DNA from: Fischerella thermalis PCC 7521
GTDB lineage: Bacteria > Cyanobacteriota > Cyanobacteriia > Cyanobacteriales > Nostocaceae
DNA length: 64,000 bases
Reading direction: 5' to 3'
Assembly (NCBI RefSeq): GCF_000317225.1
Contig: NZ_AJLL01000012.1
Coordinates: 1-64,000 of the forward strand
The notes beneath the pieces were generated by a model that was not told the origin of the DNA, did not search any database, and was given only the letters and a program-made list of their open reading frames with translations. The first letter of the stretch is position 1; each line of letters begins with the position of its first letter. Positions 9,522 through 18,747 of this stretch are shown here, piece after piece. Made by a program: the position numbers and the translations under genes.

Positions 9522-9885
9522 TCATATGGGGTTACGAAGATTGACCAATTCTGCTTCTAGCTCAGCCAGCTGAATTTCCTGCTGTCCAAGAATTCCCAGA
9601 CGACGCAAGTTGAGAGATTGATTGATAGCTTCTTTTTCACCAACAACAGCAATCAGTGGAATCTTGCGTGCAGACAGTTCTCGAATTTTTTTGGCAATCG
9701 TGCGATCGCTCACATTTAATTCTACTTTTGCTCCAATTTGTTTTAGCCTTCTGAAAATCATTCCGAAGTTCAGCTTCCTGACAAAAGATATAGGCGTCGT
9801 CCTGGACAAACTGACGCAAACGCATACAACCAGATAGCATTCCTGAGCATTGCTGGAGGGTAGATGAAGTGCTATCGAATTTCAA
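9522..9885 (-). pseudogene. Decayed threonyl-tRNA synthetase (ThrRS) paralogue
   Basis: Two frames on the minus strand carry pieces of ThrRS. The first (about 9780-9870) reads SGMLSGCMRLRQFVQDDAYIFC, matching the class II core around motif 2 of ThrRS (family form SG.L.G.MR.R.F.QDDAHIF). A frame change near 9760-9780 then joins directly to the anticodon-binding domain: RLKQIGAKVELN, RTIAKKIREL, KIPLIAVVGEKE, LNLRRLG. The roughly 170 aa normally between these blocks and the whole N-terminus are missing, so this cannot encode an active synthetase. Some cyanobacteria, including Anabaena, carry two ThrRS genes; a functional copy must lie elsewhere. Confidence 0.85.
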
Positions 9886-10211
9886 ATCAACGCGATCGCC
9901 TCACAACCCTCCTGAGTTGGTAGTAGTAGTGGTAGTTGTTGTTAGGCGAATGCTTACTGATCTCAACACACAACTAAGTAGCTCTGCTCAACACTCTGCT
10001 ATCTAGTGCGTCAACCTCTGTGATCCTCAGCGTTTAAAAATAAACTCAAATATTTGGGATGCTCCCGCAACAAAATGCCTAAAGCAACTCAATGATTATG
10101 CTTTCATTCAATTGCGTCTGTCGCCGTAGCTACTTCCCCGTTACACTTAACAAATTTTTGGGAACACTACTCATGATGTTTTGAGCGATCGCTTGGCTCT
10201 ATCTAAACAAC
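9886..10211. other. Spacer upstream of M23 peptidase
   Basis: 326 bp with two HIP1 octamers and a short GTAGTAGTAGTGGTAGTTGTTG tract. No reading frame continuing the ThrRS remnant was recognised, and no clear promoter could be assigned. Confidence 0.4.
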
Positions 10212-11408
10212 ATGAGAGCGCTATTTCTAGAAAAAAAGAGAATTTATGATTTTATTTGTCTTGCATTTTGTGGAATTTTATGCATCTTACTAGGACTACC
10301 AACTAATGCATCAGCAACGACATCTGATGCAATTACAAATTTGCGACAGCAGCAGCAGCAAATTAATCAACAGCATCAAAGTGTCAAACAGGAACGCGAT
10401 TACTTAACCAATTTACAGCAAGCAGCCCAAGAACGGCTGAACGACTTGCAGCAAAACCTCAAAACCACTAACACGCAAATTCAAGATAGTGAATTACGCC
10501 TCAAACTAGCAACAGAAAGCTTGCAGCGGCTACAAGCAGATTTAGCAGCCAAAGAAGTTGCTTATCAACAACGACAAGCGGCGACAATTGCTAGACTACG
10601 CTTTTTGCAACGTTCCCCAGTGAACCAGGGATGGGCAGTTTTGCTGCAAAGCCAAAATCTCAGCGATTTTATTAGTCACCGTCGTTATTTGAAGTTAGTT
10701 TATCAGGCAGACCAGAAAATTTTAGCTAAACTTACAGCCCAGGCTAACGAGATCAAGAACCAAAAAATAGCAGTAGAACAGCAAAAAAATGAAATAGCCT
10801 TGATGAGGCAGCAATTACTTGCTCAAAAAGCAGATTATCAAACCCAAGCAAACTTGCAGCAGGAATTAATTGGGCGTCTCAATAGCGATCGCTTGGCATT
10901 AGAAGCAGCACAAACCCAGCTAGAGAAGGACTCCCAGGCAATTACAACTTTAATTCAACAAAAGCTAGCAGAGGCAGAAGCAACAGCCAAGACAAACAGC
11001 CGCAACAGCGTCATCATTCGCGGTACAGGTATGTTTGCATATCCTACCGATGCACCTACCAGTAGTCCCTTCGGTTGGCGAGTACATCCCATTCTCGGTT
11101 ATCGCCGTTTTCACGCAGGTCAAGATTTTGCTGCTAGCTACGGTAGTACAATTAGATCCGCCGACTCAGGTACAGTCATTTTTGCTGGTTGGTATGGCGG
11201 TTATGGTAAAGCTGCAATTATTAATCACGGCAACGGTCTAACTACACTTTACGGACATACTAGTGAATTATATGTTTCGGAAGGGCAAACAGTAAAACGC
11301 GGACAAGCGATCGCTGCTGTTGGTTCCACAGGTTTATCTACAGGACCCCACTTGCACTTTGAAGTTCGCAAAAATGGTACACCAGTAGACCCAATGAATT
11401 ATTTTTGA
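10212..11408 (+). CDS. M23 family peptidase with coiled coil (EnvC/NlpD-like)
   Basis: 398 aa exported murein hydrolase or hydrolase activator. Residues 1-36 are a signal peptide (ILCILLGLPTNASAT). Residues about 40-270 form a long Gln/Leu-rich coiled coil (QQQQQINQQHQSVKQERDYL). Residues about 285-398 are a LytM/M23 domain with the zinc ligands H301 and D305 (HAGQD) and H382 in HLHFE, plus H380, so the site looks intact. The layout resembles EnvC and cyanobacterial septal peptidases. It acts at the peptidoglycan; the cell-division role is inference from the family. ATG start; monocistronic. Confidence 0.9.
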   Translation: MRALFLEKKRIYDFICLAFCGILCILLGLPTNASATTSDAITNLRQQQQQINQQHQSVKQERDYLTNLQQAAQERLNDLQQNLKTTNTQIQDSELRLKLATESLQRLQADLAAKEVAYQQRQAATIARLRFLQRSPVNQGWAVLLQSQNLSDFISHRRYLKLVYQADQKILAKLTAQANEIKNQKIAVEQQKNEIALMRQQLLAQKADYQTQANLQQELIGRLNSDRLALEAAQTQLEKDSQAITTLIQQKLAEAEATAKTNSRNSVIIRGTGMFAYPTDAPTSSPFGWRVHPILGYRRFHAGQDFAASYGSTIRSADSGTVIFAGWYGGYGKAAIINHGNGLTTLYGHTSELYVSEGQTVKRGQAIAAVGSTGLSTGPHLHFEVRKNGTPVDPMNYF

Positions 11409-11460
11409 TGGTGATAGCCAAAAGGGTATACCTAGTTAGTAAAACATATATGACAAGATT

Positions 11461-11670
11461 TGTAGACGCGAAGCGGCTTGCCGAAGGCTAGGAGAAAATA
11501 GTCGTTTTAGGCATTATCTCGATCGATATTGCATTTGAGTGCGATCGCACTCTTAAGTGTTTTTTAAAGATGCCTCAGCAGTATTTGCTACTGGTGCAAG
11601 TTATAAATTACGATAAGTCCCTACTGTGCGACAAAGGTTATCCCTACAGGAAGGCTACCGCCTACGATTA
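11461..11670. repeat. Copies of a small dispersed GTAGACGCG element
   Basis: The sequence TGTAGACGCGAAGCGGCTTGCCGAAGG (in 11461-11492) and a diverged partner at 11641-11670 (TCCCTACAGGAAGGCTACCGCCT) resemble in either orientation the elements at 34397-34428, 34491-34521, 45875-45917 and 52645-52678. These short GC-rich units are imperfect palindromes. They occupy most of the 259-bp spacer between the convergent M23 peptidase and Ser/Thr kinase genes. Confidence 0.65.
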
Positions 11671-13362
11671 ATGAAGACTTGAATCCCTTACTAATTTTCT
11701 TTTGGTTTTACCTACTTTCCTAGTTCTGCCTTCTTCAATCAAAGAAGATCGTGGAAATAAACTTAAAATATGACCATATAAATTAAGTAACCAATATTTA
11801 ATATTAAATCTTGTTTGTTTTTGCTTGTTTACAAGCTTTTGCAAAATATCGGATTTAATTTTTTCATATTCTGTTTTCAGAATTGTTTTACTTTCATTAA
11901 GAGAAGATATTGTATTGACCTTTTGGCTATAATCTAGCCAATCTAATAGTTGCTGACGCTGAAATGCACTCAGAGTTAAGGTGATAACATTCACACAAAC
12001 TGTTGGATCTTCTAAAGCAAAAAATAGTAGATGATAGTAGCCAGTATTTACTAAATTTTGTACTAGTTTTTGTCCTTTAATATCTTTTAAATCTAAAAAG
12101 CAAGATAGCCATCGTGTCAGTTGAAATTGTGCATCTGATAGCACAGTTATCCATAAGATCATAGGATATAGATTTTTTTGAAAGATAAATTCTGTATAAT
12201 TATTATTATCTATAAATTTAGCGATTTCTTTTTTAGCTAACATCGCCCAAAAAGTAGGTACACTTCCCTGTGGAGTGGGTAATAAATCTGAAAAGCAAAT
12301 TGGAGCTATTGGTTGATTTTTCGGCCAACTCTTCTGTAAACAAATTTTTTCAGATAATGACGTAACAGGTACTAAATGTAATAGTTCTTGATTTTGAATA
12401 TTTTTCTGCTTATCAGAAATAAGATTATTATATTTACGCTGTAACTGTTCTAATACTACTAATATTTGACTAATATCTTGAGGGCGATCGCTTACTTCTT
12501 TAGCTAAGCAAGCCATCACTAAATTTTTTAGCTCCTTGGGTATAGATATCTGAGGTGCTATATTTTCAAACATAGGGGGCATTTCAAAGCGATGAGCTTG
12601 ATACCAATCACTAAAAGAATTGCTTTTTATTTGGAATGGATGTTTGCCTGTTAGCATTTCAAACATCAATACTCCTAAGCTGTAGATATCAGAACGCACA
12701 TCTAAGAGTTTACGTCCTTCCATATGTTCTGGAGAACAATAAGGTAAACTACCAATAAAAGACTCAGCGAGTGTAATTCCAGTACCCTCAGTTAAAAATT
12801 TGGCAATACCAAAATCTAAAATTTTGACAATCCTATCTTTACTATCATCTTCGATAATAAATATATTTTCTGGTTTAATATCTCGGTGAATAACTGGGAA
12901 AATTTCTCCTTTGATACTGACACCCTGATGAGCGCACTGTAAACCCAAACAAATTTGATGACAAATCTCTAAAATATTTGGTATTTTCAAAGTCTCATTC
13001 TTCAGAATTTGTTTAAGATTTTTTCCTTGCAGGTACTCCATAACATAATAAGGAATTTTGTCCTCAGTGACACCATAACTCAATACTCGAACGATGTGTG
13101 TACTTTTGCGTCCTAGTTGAGCGCCAATAAAAATTTCTCTAGCAAAGCGTTGAGAAAGTTGTTGGTTAGCTAAATTCATTGACAAAATTTTAACTGCAAC
13201 TGCCATACCTCCTTTTGCAACATCTTCTGCTAGGTAGACTCTACCCATTCCACCTTTGCCAATTAAATCTCTAATCAGATAACGATTGTTGAGAAATTTG
13301 CCGATATAAGTATCTAATTCTGTTTTTTGTCTTACTTGACGATGAATTTCATTTTGCAACAT
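11668..13362 (-). CDS. Serine/threonine protein kinase (Hanks type)
   Basis: 564 aa. Kinase domain at residues about 24-310: glycine loop GKGGMGRVYLAED, ATP-binding K58 (AVAVKIL), catalytic HRDIKPEN with D161, DFG in LDFGIAKFL, and APE-like SPEHMEGR with DIYSLGVLMFEMLTGKHPF. The rest (about 320-564) has no recognised domain and no clear membrane segment, so it is probably a cytosolic kinase with a regulatory tail. The C-terminus is basic (KVGKTKRKL). ATG start. AT-rich relative to neighbours. Substrate unknown; it stands alone, transcribed away from the histidine-kinase gene. Confidence 0.93.
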   Translation of the reverse strand: MLQNEIHRQVRQKTELDTYIGKFLNNRYLIRDLIGKGGMGRVYLAEDVAKGGMAVAVKILSMNLANQQLSQRFAREIFIGAQLGRKSTHIVRVLSYGVTEDKIPYYVMEYLQGKNLKQILKNETLKIPNILEICHQICLGLQCAHQGVSIKGEIFPVIHRDIKPENIFIIEDDSKDRIVKILDFGIAKFLTEGTGITLAESFIGSLPYCSPEHMEGRKLLDVRSDIYSLGVLMFEMLTGKHPFQIKSNSFSDWYQAHRFEMPPMFENIAPQISIPKELKNLVMACLAKEVSDRPQDISQILVVLEQLQRKYNNLISDKQKNIQNQELLHLVPVTSLSEKICLQKSWPKNQPIAPICFSDLLPTPQGSVPTFWAMLAKKEIAKFIDNNNYTEFIFQKNLYPMILWITVLSDAQFQLTRWLSCFLDLKDIKGQKLVQNLVNTGYYHLLFFALEDPTVCVNVITLTLSAFQRQQLLDWLDYSQKVNTISSLNESKTILKTEYEKIKSDILQKLVNKQKQTRFNIKYWLLNLYGHILSLFPRSSLIEEGRTRKVGKTKRKLVRDSSLH

Positions 13363-14148
13363 AAAATGAATTATTCCTTGATCTTTTTAATATTTTAAAA
13401 CAAATGGAATATATAATTTTATGGTCAAAATCAATCAACATTTTTAAACCTTATTTATTTACTATAAAAAGCAATGCAAGTGATTATAAAAGTTTGACCA
13501 GTTCATCCCAGTAAAAATATGTAAATACCTGTAAAACTGGTTTAACATATTTATGAATTAACAAGTATGAGAAATTACACTGAAACTGAATGGCTAGTTC
13601 ATAATTTTGGGGATCAAATCAGTAATTACACTGATTTTTTCATAGTTAGTAGTTGCTTGTTTCTGTATTTACCTTTTCAGACTCTACGCCAATTGCTACA
13701 ACAGGTAGAGCGAAAATTTTTGAGTTTTCACGGGATTTTAGCCAGATTTTTATCATATCTTCTGCCAACTTTGGGTATACTGCGGAATGCAGAAGGTAAG
13801 AAATAAGTAGTTTTAGGGGCTGGTGAGCCTATTGGAGTAAGGCTTATAGTGCAAGAGTGCAAGGTATTAGCTAAGTTCTTCAGAAACTGAAAATTTAATA
13901 AGGACATTAAAGTTATCAGTTCAAATCAACTTTTAACTAGAAAGTGTATAGGATTCCTCTTTGGTTTTTGTGAAGCTAGGTACAACTCGAAGAGTCTTCT
14001 TTTTTATTACAAGAGTTCCTATTGCCTGCCTCCAAGAGTAAATTAATTAATAAAATCTGATTAATATAGCAGTTAACACTAAAGTTATATTTAATGGTCT
14101 TAGTTGATTATTAAAGTCTTCTTTGACACTTCAAATTAAACCAAAACA
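13363..14148. other. AT-rich spacer between Ser/Thr kinase and histidine kinase
   Basis: 786 bp separating divergent genes. It contains one 79-codon ORF (13567-13806) with no clear ribosome binding site and no recognised similarity, which I do not call. No tandem repeats, tRNA or clear terminator. It presumably carries the promoters of both flanking genes. Confidence 0.4.
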
Positions 14149-15567
14149 GTGAAGCAAATCAGAAAAATTTGGACAAATATAGACCCATTTTCATTAAATT
14201 TACGCCTAACCCTTGGCATAGCTGCATTTTCAGCTTTGGTATTAGGTAGCCTCGCTACATGGACTAGTTGGAAAATGCAACAAATTTTAATTGATAGTCA
14301 TAAAAATGATATAGAACAAATAGCCAAGCGTTTACCACAAGACGTACAACTTTATAGTGAAATGATGCGACCTGAAACTGGTTTGCAAAAGGCTATTAAT
14401 AATTTGGCGAATACCAATACATTATTATGGTTAAAAAGCCCTGACAATAAAATAATAGCAAAATCTGCCACATTAGATTTATTGTCTGATTTTATGGTAG
14501 ATGAATTGATGTCTTTAACTAGGATGCCAATTAAATCACAAGTTTACAAAGTTAATCAAAGCTACTTTGTTTTATGTGGTGGATCGGTAGAAGTGCAGGG
14601 TAATTTACTAGGCGAGTTATTTGTAGTTAAGGATATTACCCGCGAACAAACGATGTTTGTGGTAATGGTACAAAGTTTAAGTATTACTAGTATTTTGGCA
14701 ATTATTGTGTTCATAATTGCGATCGCATTTTATATTAAGCGTTCTCTGCAACCTCTGCGCCAGCTAAGTCAAATGACTGCTGTTATTTCCACAGAAGATT
14801 TAGGAAAATCGCAGTTATGTCTGGATAATGCACCTAGCGAAGTCAAAGAATTAGCTCAAACTTTAGCCATGCTATTATCGCGCCTCTCCCAATCATGGGA
14901 GCAAGAGCGAGAATTTGTGAGTAATGTTTCTCACGAGTTACGTACACCCTTAACGATTGTACATGGTTATTTGCAAAGCGTCTTGCGAAGACAAAATAAC
15001 TTAACTCCAACTCAACAAGAAGCTTTAGAAACTGCTGCATCGGAAGCTGAACGTACCATTCGTCTGCTACAAGATTTACTTGATTTAGCACGAGCAGATA
15101 GTGGTTATTTGCAGTTTCAAATGAAATCTTATGTCCTGAATGACTTAGTTGAAGAAGTCGTGATCATGGCAGAGAAATATAGCGATCGCGTAATTACCAT
15201 CGACTCAATAAAATACCCAATTGAAGTAAAAGTAGATTACAGTCGTCTCAAACAAGTATTACTGAATTTAATTGATAATGCTGTTAAGTATTCTGAAGCT
15301 GGTACACCCATAACTTTTAAGTTGAATCAACTTCAGGACAAAGCTATTATTCAAGTTTGCGACAAGGGTTATGGCATTCCTTTGCAACACCAAGCCCGTA
15401 TTTTTGAGAGATTTTACCGCGTCAATGAATCTCGCTCTCATGCAACTGGGGGTTGTGGTTTGGGTTTATCGATTGTCAAGACACTTGTAGAGGGTATGGG
15501 AGGTAGTGTGAGCGTACAATCAAAGTTAGGAGAAGGAAGTACGTTTACAATCAGTTTACCTATATAG
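14149..15567 (+). CDS. Sensor histidine kinase
   Basis: 472 aa membrane sensor. TM1 at residues about 20-40 and TM2 at about 175-195 flank a short periplasmic sensor region, followed by a HAMP segment (KRSLQPLRQLSQM), a HisKA dimerisation domain with phospho-accepting H262 (NVSHELRTPLT) and a HATPase domain with N box LLNLIDNAVKYS, DKGYGIP and GGCGLGLSIVK. Start is GTG at 14149. Its likely partner is the OmpR-type regulator 156 bp downstream in the same direction. The signal is unknown; a two-TM sensor next to an Mrp antiporter operon could suggest ionic or pH stress, but that is only inference. Confidence 0.95.
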   Translation: MKQIRKIWTNIDPFSLNLRLTLGIAAFSALVLGSLATWTSWKMQQILIDSHKNDIEQIAKRLPQDVQLYSEMMRPETGLQKAINNLANTNTLLWLKSPDNKIIAKSATLDLLSDFMVDELMSLTRMPIKSQVYKVNQSYFVLCGGSVEVQGNLLGELFVVKDITREQTMFVVMVQSLSITSILAIIVFIIAIAFYIKRSLQPLRQLSQMTAVISTEDLGKSQLCLDNAPSEVKELAQTLAMLLSRLSQSWEQEREFVSNVSHELRTPLTIVHGYLQSVLRRQNNLTPTQQEALETAASEAERTIRLLQDLLDLARADSGYLQFQMKSYVLNDLVEEVVIMAEKYSDRVITIDSIKYPIEVKVDYSRLKQVLLNLIDNAVKYSEAGTPITFKLNQLQDKAIIQVCDKGYGIPLQHQARIFERFYRVNESRSHATGGCGLGLSIVKTLVEGMGGSVSVQSKLGEGSTFTISLPI

Positions 15568-15723
15568 TTAGTCGCAGCAGACAGGGATAGAAGGCAATAG
15601 GCAATATTTGTTAACCACAGTCAAAACTTTTGAATATTAAAGGCAGATGTTAAGTTATTTGATTGCTAACGCAGTTAAATAGTCAAGTGCAGATGAGCTT
15701 TACCTACTTTAGAAGTAAATATT

Positions 15724-16398
15724 ATGACAGCACATATCCTTTTGGTTGAAGATGAAGTCAAACTAGCGCGATTTATGGAATTAGAACTGAGTAGTGAAGG
15801 CTACAAAGTAAGCATAGCCCATGATGGCATCACTGGACTAACTTTAGCACGAGAGTCATCGCCTGATTTAGCAGTTCTAGATTGGATGTTACCAGGACTG
15901 TCTGGTTTAGAAATTTGTCGCCGTCTGCGAGCAACAGGCATTACAATGCCAGTAATTTTGTTGACAGCAAAAGATGAAGTGAGCGATCGCGTGGCAGGAT
16001 TAGATGCAGGAGCCGATGATTATGTAGTCAAACCTTTCAGCATTGAAGAACTGCTTGCGAGAATCCGCGCCCATCTCCGTCGCACTCAAGAAACAGATGA
16101 AGACTTGTTGCAGTTTGCAGACTTGAGTTTAAATCGGCGCACCCGTGAAGTATTTCGAGGTAAACGAGCAATTGAGTTAACAGTAAAAGAATTTGACTTA
16201 TTAGAATATCTCCTTTCACATCCGCGTCAAGTTTTTACTCGTGAGCAAATTTTAGAAAAAGTTTGGGGTTACGACTTTATGGGTGATTCTAATATCATTG
16301 AGGTTTATATTCGTTATCTACGGCTCAAGTTGGAGGAAAATAACGAAAAGCGTTTAATTCATACAGTGCGTGGTGTGGGCTATGTATTGCGGGACTAA
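15724..16398 (+). CDS. OmpR/PhoB family response regulator
   Basis: 224 aa. REC domain residues 1-120: acidic pocket E9/D10, phospho-acceptor D53 (LAVLDWMLPG), T81 and K103 (VVKPFS). Winged-helix DNA-binding domain at residues about 128-224, with VKEFDLLEYLLSHPRQVFTR and the terminal HTVRGVGYVLRD. All catalytic residues are present. It is the likely partner of the histidine kinase just upstream. Its 3' end faces the end of the mrp operon, 106 bp away. Several cyanobacterial regulators (RppA, NrsR, ManR types) look alike, so I give no symbol. Confidence 0.95.
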   Translation: MTAHILLVEDEVKLARFMELELSSEGYKVSIAHDGITGLTLARESSPDLAVLDWMLPGLSGLEICRRLRATGITMPVILLTAKDEVSDRVAGLDAGADDYVVKPFSIEELLARIRAHLRRTQETDEDLLQFADLSLNRRTREVFRGKRAIELTVKEFDLLEYLLSHPRQVFTREQILEKVWGYDFMGDSNIIEVYIRYLRLKLEENNEKRLIHTVRGVGYVLRD

Positions 16399-16504
16399 GT
16401 AATCGAACATAACATTAGGATTTAACCAACGATTCCTGTTGTCCTGAAAATGAGATTGTATGCGATCGCTGTTGAGTTTATCCTGTACCCACCGATGGGA
16501 AATC

Positions 16505-17167
16505 TCACAACAATCCCCGATAACGAATAAAAACCAAAATAACCGCCCACGACCCCAAGGCGACTTTTACTGCCACCAGAATATTAAGTATAGGGATAAC
16601 CCCGCCACTGACAAGTGCGCCCAATTCTCCGTGGGGTAATTCTAATCCAACCAAAGTGATCACCGCCAGTACAGTAAAAATCAGAACCGAAACCTTCTCC
16701 CAGGTAGCAGCGTGCCAGCGCTTGTAGATCGCCTGCATCCACTGTGATGATGAGGTAATCGCCACTAGACCGATCGCCGTTCCCCCCGCTACCCCAGCTG
16801 CAAAACCACCACCAGGACTCAAATGCCCCCGAATCGCCAATTCGATACCCACCAACGCGGCAATTGTTGCTCCGAGGCGCGCCAGGACAATTGATGGTTG
16901 ATCGGTAAATTGATAAATTATACAAGACGGTCTTTCATTCGCCAACAGAAAACTAGCACCCAAGATCGCAATTGTAAATACAACTACTTCAAAGATAGTG
17001 TCGTACAGACGATTCCTGAAAATGATCGCTGAAACTGCATTTGGGACTCCACTATCTTGGACAATGGACTCGACTATAGAGATTGACAAGTCTGGTGCTG
17101 GGTTGGGAATGACGAGCATTTTGACGTACAGCGATATCCCTGCGATAATATAGACCCATTTCATCAA
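16505..17167 (-). CDS. mrpB: Mrp Na+/H+ antiporter subunit B
   Basis: 220 aa membrane protein with an MnhB domain; the signature GHLSPGGGFAAGVAGG is near residue 112, and about six hydrophobic segments are visible. Mrp/Mnh complexes are multi-subunit antiporters related to complex I that export Na+ in exchange for H+ and support growth at high pH. This is the last gene of mrpCDEFGAB, overlapping mrpA by 4 bp (ATGA). The ATG start is fixed by that overlap. Confidence 0.9.
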   Translation of the reverse strand: MMKWVYIIAGISLYVKMLVIPNPAPDLSISIVESIVQDSGVPNAVSAIIFRNRLYDTIFEVVVFTIAILGASFLLANERPSCIIYQFTDQPSIVLARLGATIAALVGIELAIRGHLSPGGGFAAGVAGGTAIGLVAITSSSQWMQAIYKRWHAATWEKVSVLIFTVLAVITLVGLELPHGELGALVSGGVIPILNILVAVKVALGSWAVILVFIRYRGLL

Positions 17168-17748
17168 TGCTTCTCCCCTGACTCTGGTGTACTTACATAG
17201 GTTAGGGTTGTCCCTGGTAAAGAAAGTTCGTTGTGTATGATGTCATAGATGCGTTGCACCCTGGTCGTGGTGTGATACGATCGCTCTTCGTCCCCAGGTA
17301 CTGCACCGTTTTGATCGCTGTGTTCTACTCGGCTACAAGTTGCATGGACTTCTTTGTCCAGCAGCGCCCGGTGCAAAGCCTGCATATTTGTGTAGGTTAC
17401 TAATTCAAGGCGCATATGGCGTTTGCCAAAAATTGTTCGTAACTCATCCATCAGTTGCCCAAAATGGTGATCTTCATCTGCCTCCACCGACTCGTCTTTA
17501 ATCACGCCCAGACGCATGACCAGCGAGGAACGCACCGTAATTGCATAGAGAGTAATTGCAAGCATAGTACCCACCAATGCTTCAGTCAAAGCAACATCCG
17601 GCGCTCCCAAAACTGCATATACCAATACCGCCACTGCTCCCAGGATGCCACGGATGACTAAGGCGTGGTATGGATTGACCTGAAGTACCAGCATAGACGC
17701 AGCCAAAGGCAGCAGAGCGATGATGACATAGATATAGCTATCAATCAT
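17164..17748 (-). CDS. mrpA: Mrp antiporter subunit A-like (short, MbhD/DUF4040 type)
   Basis: I choose the ATG at 17748 (MIDSYIYVIIALLPLAAS), preceded by GAGGAGATAAC, rather than an upstream in-frame ATG at 17847 that would run deep into mrpG. The resulting 194 aa holds about three membrane segments (DVALTEALVGTMLAITLYAI is the MbhD signature) and a hydrophilic C-terminus (SVEADEDHHFGQLMDELRTIFG). It matches only the C-terminal part of the large MrpA of Bacillus; the NuoL-like proton channel part is absent. Anabaena has the same short mrpA in an mrpCDEFGAB order. Overlaps mrpG by 8 bp and mrpB by 4 bp. Confidence 0.85.
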   Translation of the reverse strand: MIDSYIYVIIALLPLAASMLVLQVNPYHALVIRGILGAVAVLVYAVLGAPDVALTEALVGTMLAITLYAITVRSSLVMRLGVIKDESVEADEDHHFGQLMDELRTIFGKRHMRLELVTYTNMQALHRALLDKEVHATCSRVEHSDQNGAVPGDEERSYHTTTRVQRIYDIIHNELSLPGTTLTYVSTPESGEKH

Positions 17749-18019
17749 TGTTATCTCCTCTACTGGAACAGTATGCCAACACATACCCCAGCATCGTATT
17801 CCAGATTGCCAAAGAGATAATGGCGAGGATAAGTAACGGCCATTCACTGGGAATCTTCAGAAGCAAGCCGAAGATAATGCTCATCGATCCCAGGGTATCT
17901 GCCACGGAAAGACTATGGAGCTTGAATAATACTGAACGCTTGCCGAGCAGGTGAGAGGTTCCCCAAAACGAGAAGACAATTCCGATGCCGATGCAGATAT
18001 AGCTAAACAGGTTGATCAT
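17741..18019 (-). CDS. mrpG: Mrp antiporter subunit G
   Basis: 92 aa with three hydrophobic segments (YICIGIGIVFSFWG, ADTLGSMSIIFGLLL, WPLLILAIISLAIWN), the layout of MnhG/PhaG. The segment around residue 40 (SVADTLGSM) corresponds to the conserved (A/T)DT.G region of MnhG. It starts 75 bp after mrpF, the only real spacer in the operon, and overlaps mrpA by 8 bp. Confidence 0.88.
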   Translation of the reverse strand: MINLFSYICIGIGIVFSFWGTSHLLGKRSVLFKLHSLSVADTLGSMSIIFGLLLKIPSEWPLLILAIISLAIWNTMLGYVLAYCSSRGDNND

Positions 18020-18094
18020 AAGTAGTTGGATAAAATTTAACAGGGAACAAGAAAATAATGTGTGTAATTAATTCCGTCTAAGTATTTATCTCAC

Positions 18095-18358
18095 TCAACT
18101 TGATACATCACTCATGCGTTTAATTACATGGGCCAGCAGCATTAATGCAGCATTCCCCACACTAAGGATAATTACCCCGACAACACCGATCATCCAATCA
18201 TCACGCAAAACGGATATGACTAAGATCATGACTGATGTCTTGGTCGCGATACTGGAAAATGCCAACATTTTCTGCCAGATACTGTCATCCTTCCATGCCT
18301 CGTAGATGGGGATGAGCAGGGTCAAAATCATTGCAATTACTACCAAGTTCAAGTTCAT
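18095..18358 (-). CDS. mrpF: Mrp antiporter subunit F
   Basis: 87 aa, three hydrophobic segments, MnhF/PhaF family. The middle segment, KTSVMILVISVLRDDWMIGVVGVI, corresponds to the family core; small subunit of the antiporter membrane complex. The ATG at 18358 overlaps the stop of mrpE by 4 bp, implying translational coupling. Confidence 0.87.
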   Translation of the reverse strand: MNLNLVVIAMILTLLIPIYEAWKDDSIWQKMLAFSSIATKTSVMILVISVLRDDWMIGVVGVIILSVGNAALMLLAHVIKRMSDVSS

Positions 18359-18747
18359 GCTTTTTTCTTCCTCCGTCGAACTCGGTGGACTTCATACCAG
18401 CCATCTTCTTGGTATTTCAAGACAATAGTCTTTGGCGTAAATGTGATCAGAAAGATATCCAAAAATATTAGCCCAGGCGTTCGCCCTGGTTTAACTCGTT
18501 CTAAGGTGACTTCTTCTTGGGTGTGGGGACGGAGGATGATTTCAAATGCTTCTATATAGGCCTGTGGAATTGCCACAATGACCTCAAATAGTGCCCGTAA
18601 CCAATCCTGTAATCTTCCTAAGGATTTGGGACTTCCTGGTAATAGAAGGGCAATACTCACACCAATGATGATGTTTGCCACACTCAAATTAGCGGTGAGC
18701 AGAAACCAGATGACCAGTCGCAATATCAGATTTAAATACCCAACCAT
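18355..18747 (-). CDS. mrpE: Mrp antiporter subunit E
   Basis: 130 aa, MnhE/PhaE family. The N-terminal two hydrophobic segments (LILRLVIWFLLTANLSVANIIIGVSIALLL, residues about 5-33) and the downstream IPQAYIEAFEIILRP and TPKTIVLKYQEDGWYEVHR motifs are typical. Slightly shorter than Bacillus MrpE. It overlaps the end of mrpD by 16 bp and mrpF by 4 bp. Confidence 0.9.
   Translation of the reverse strand: MVGYLNLILRLVIWFLLTANLSVANIIIGVSIALLLPGSPKSLGRLQDWLRALFEVIVAIPQAYIEAFEIILRPHTQEEVTLERVKPGRTPGLIFLDIFLITFTPKTIVLKYQEDGWYEVHRVRRRKKKA

Noticed and set aside
13567-13806. 79-codon ORF with one hydrophobic stretch in the spacer between the two kinase genes
   Set aside because: No ribosome binding site near the ATG, no recognised family, AT-rich DNA where such frames arise by chance; left uncalled, though it cannot be excluded.
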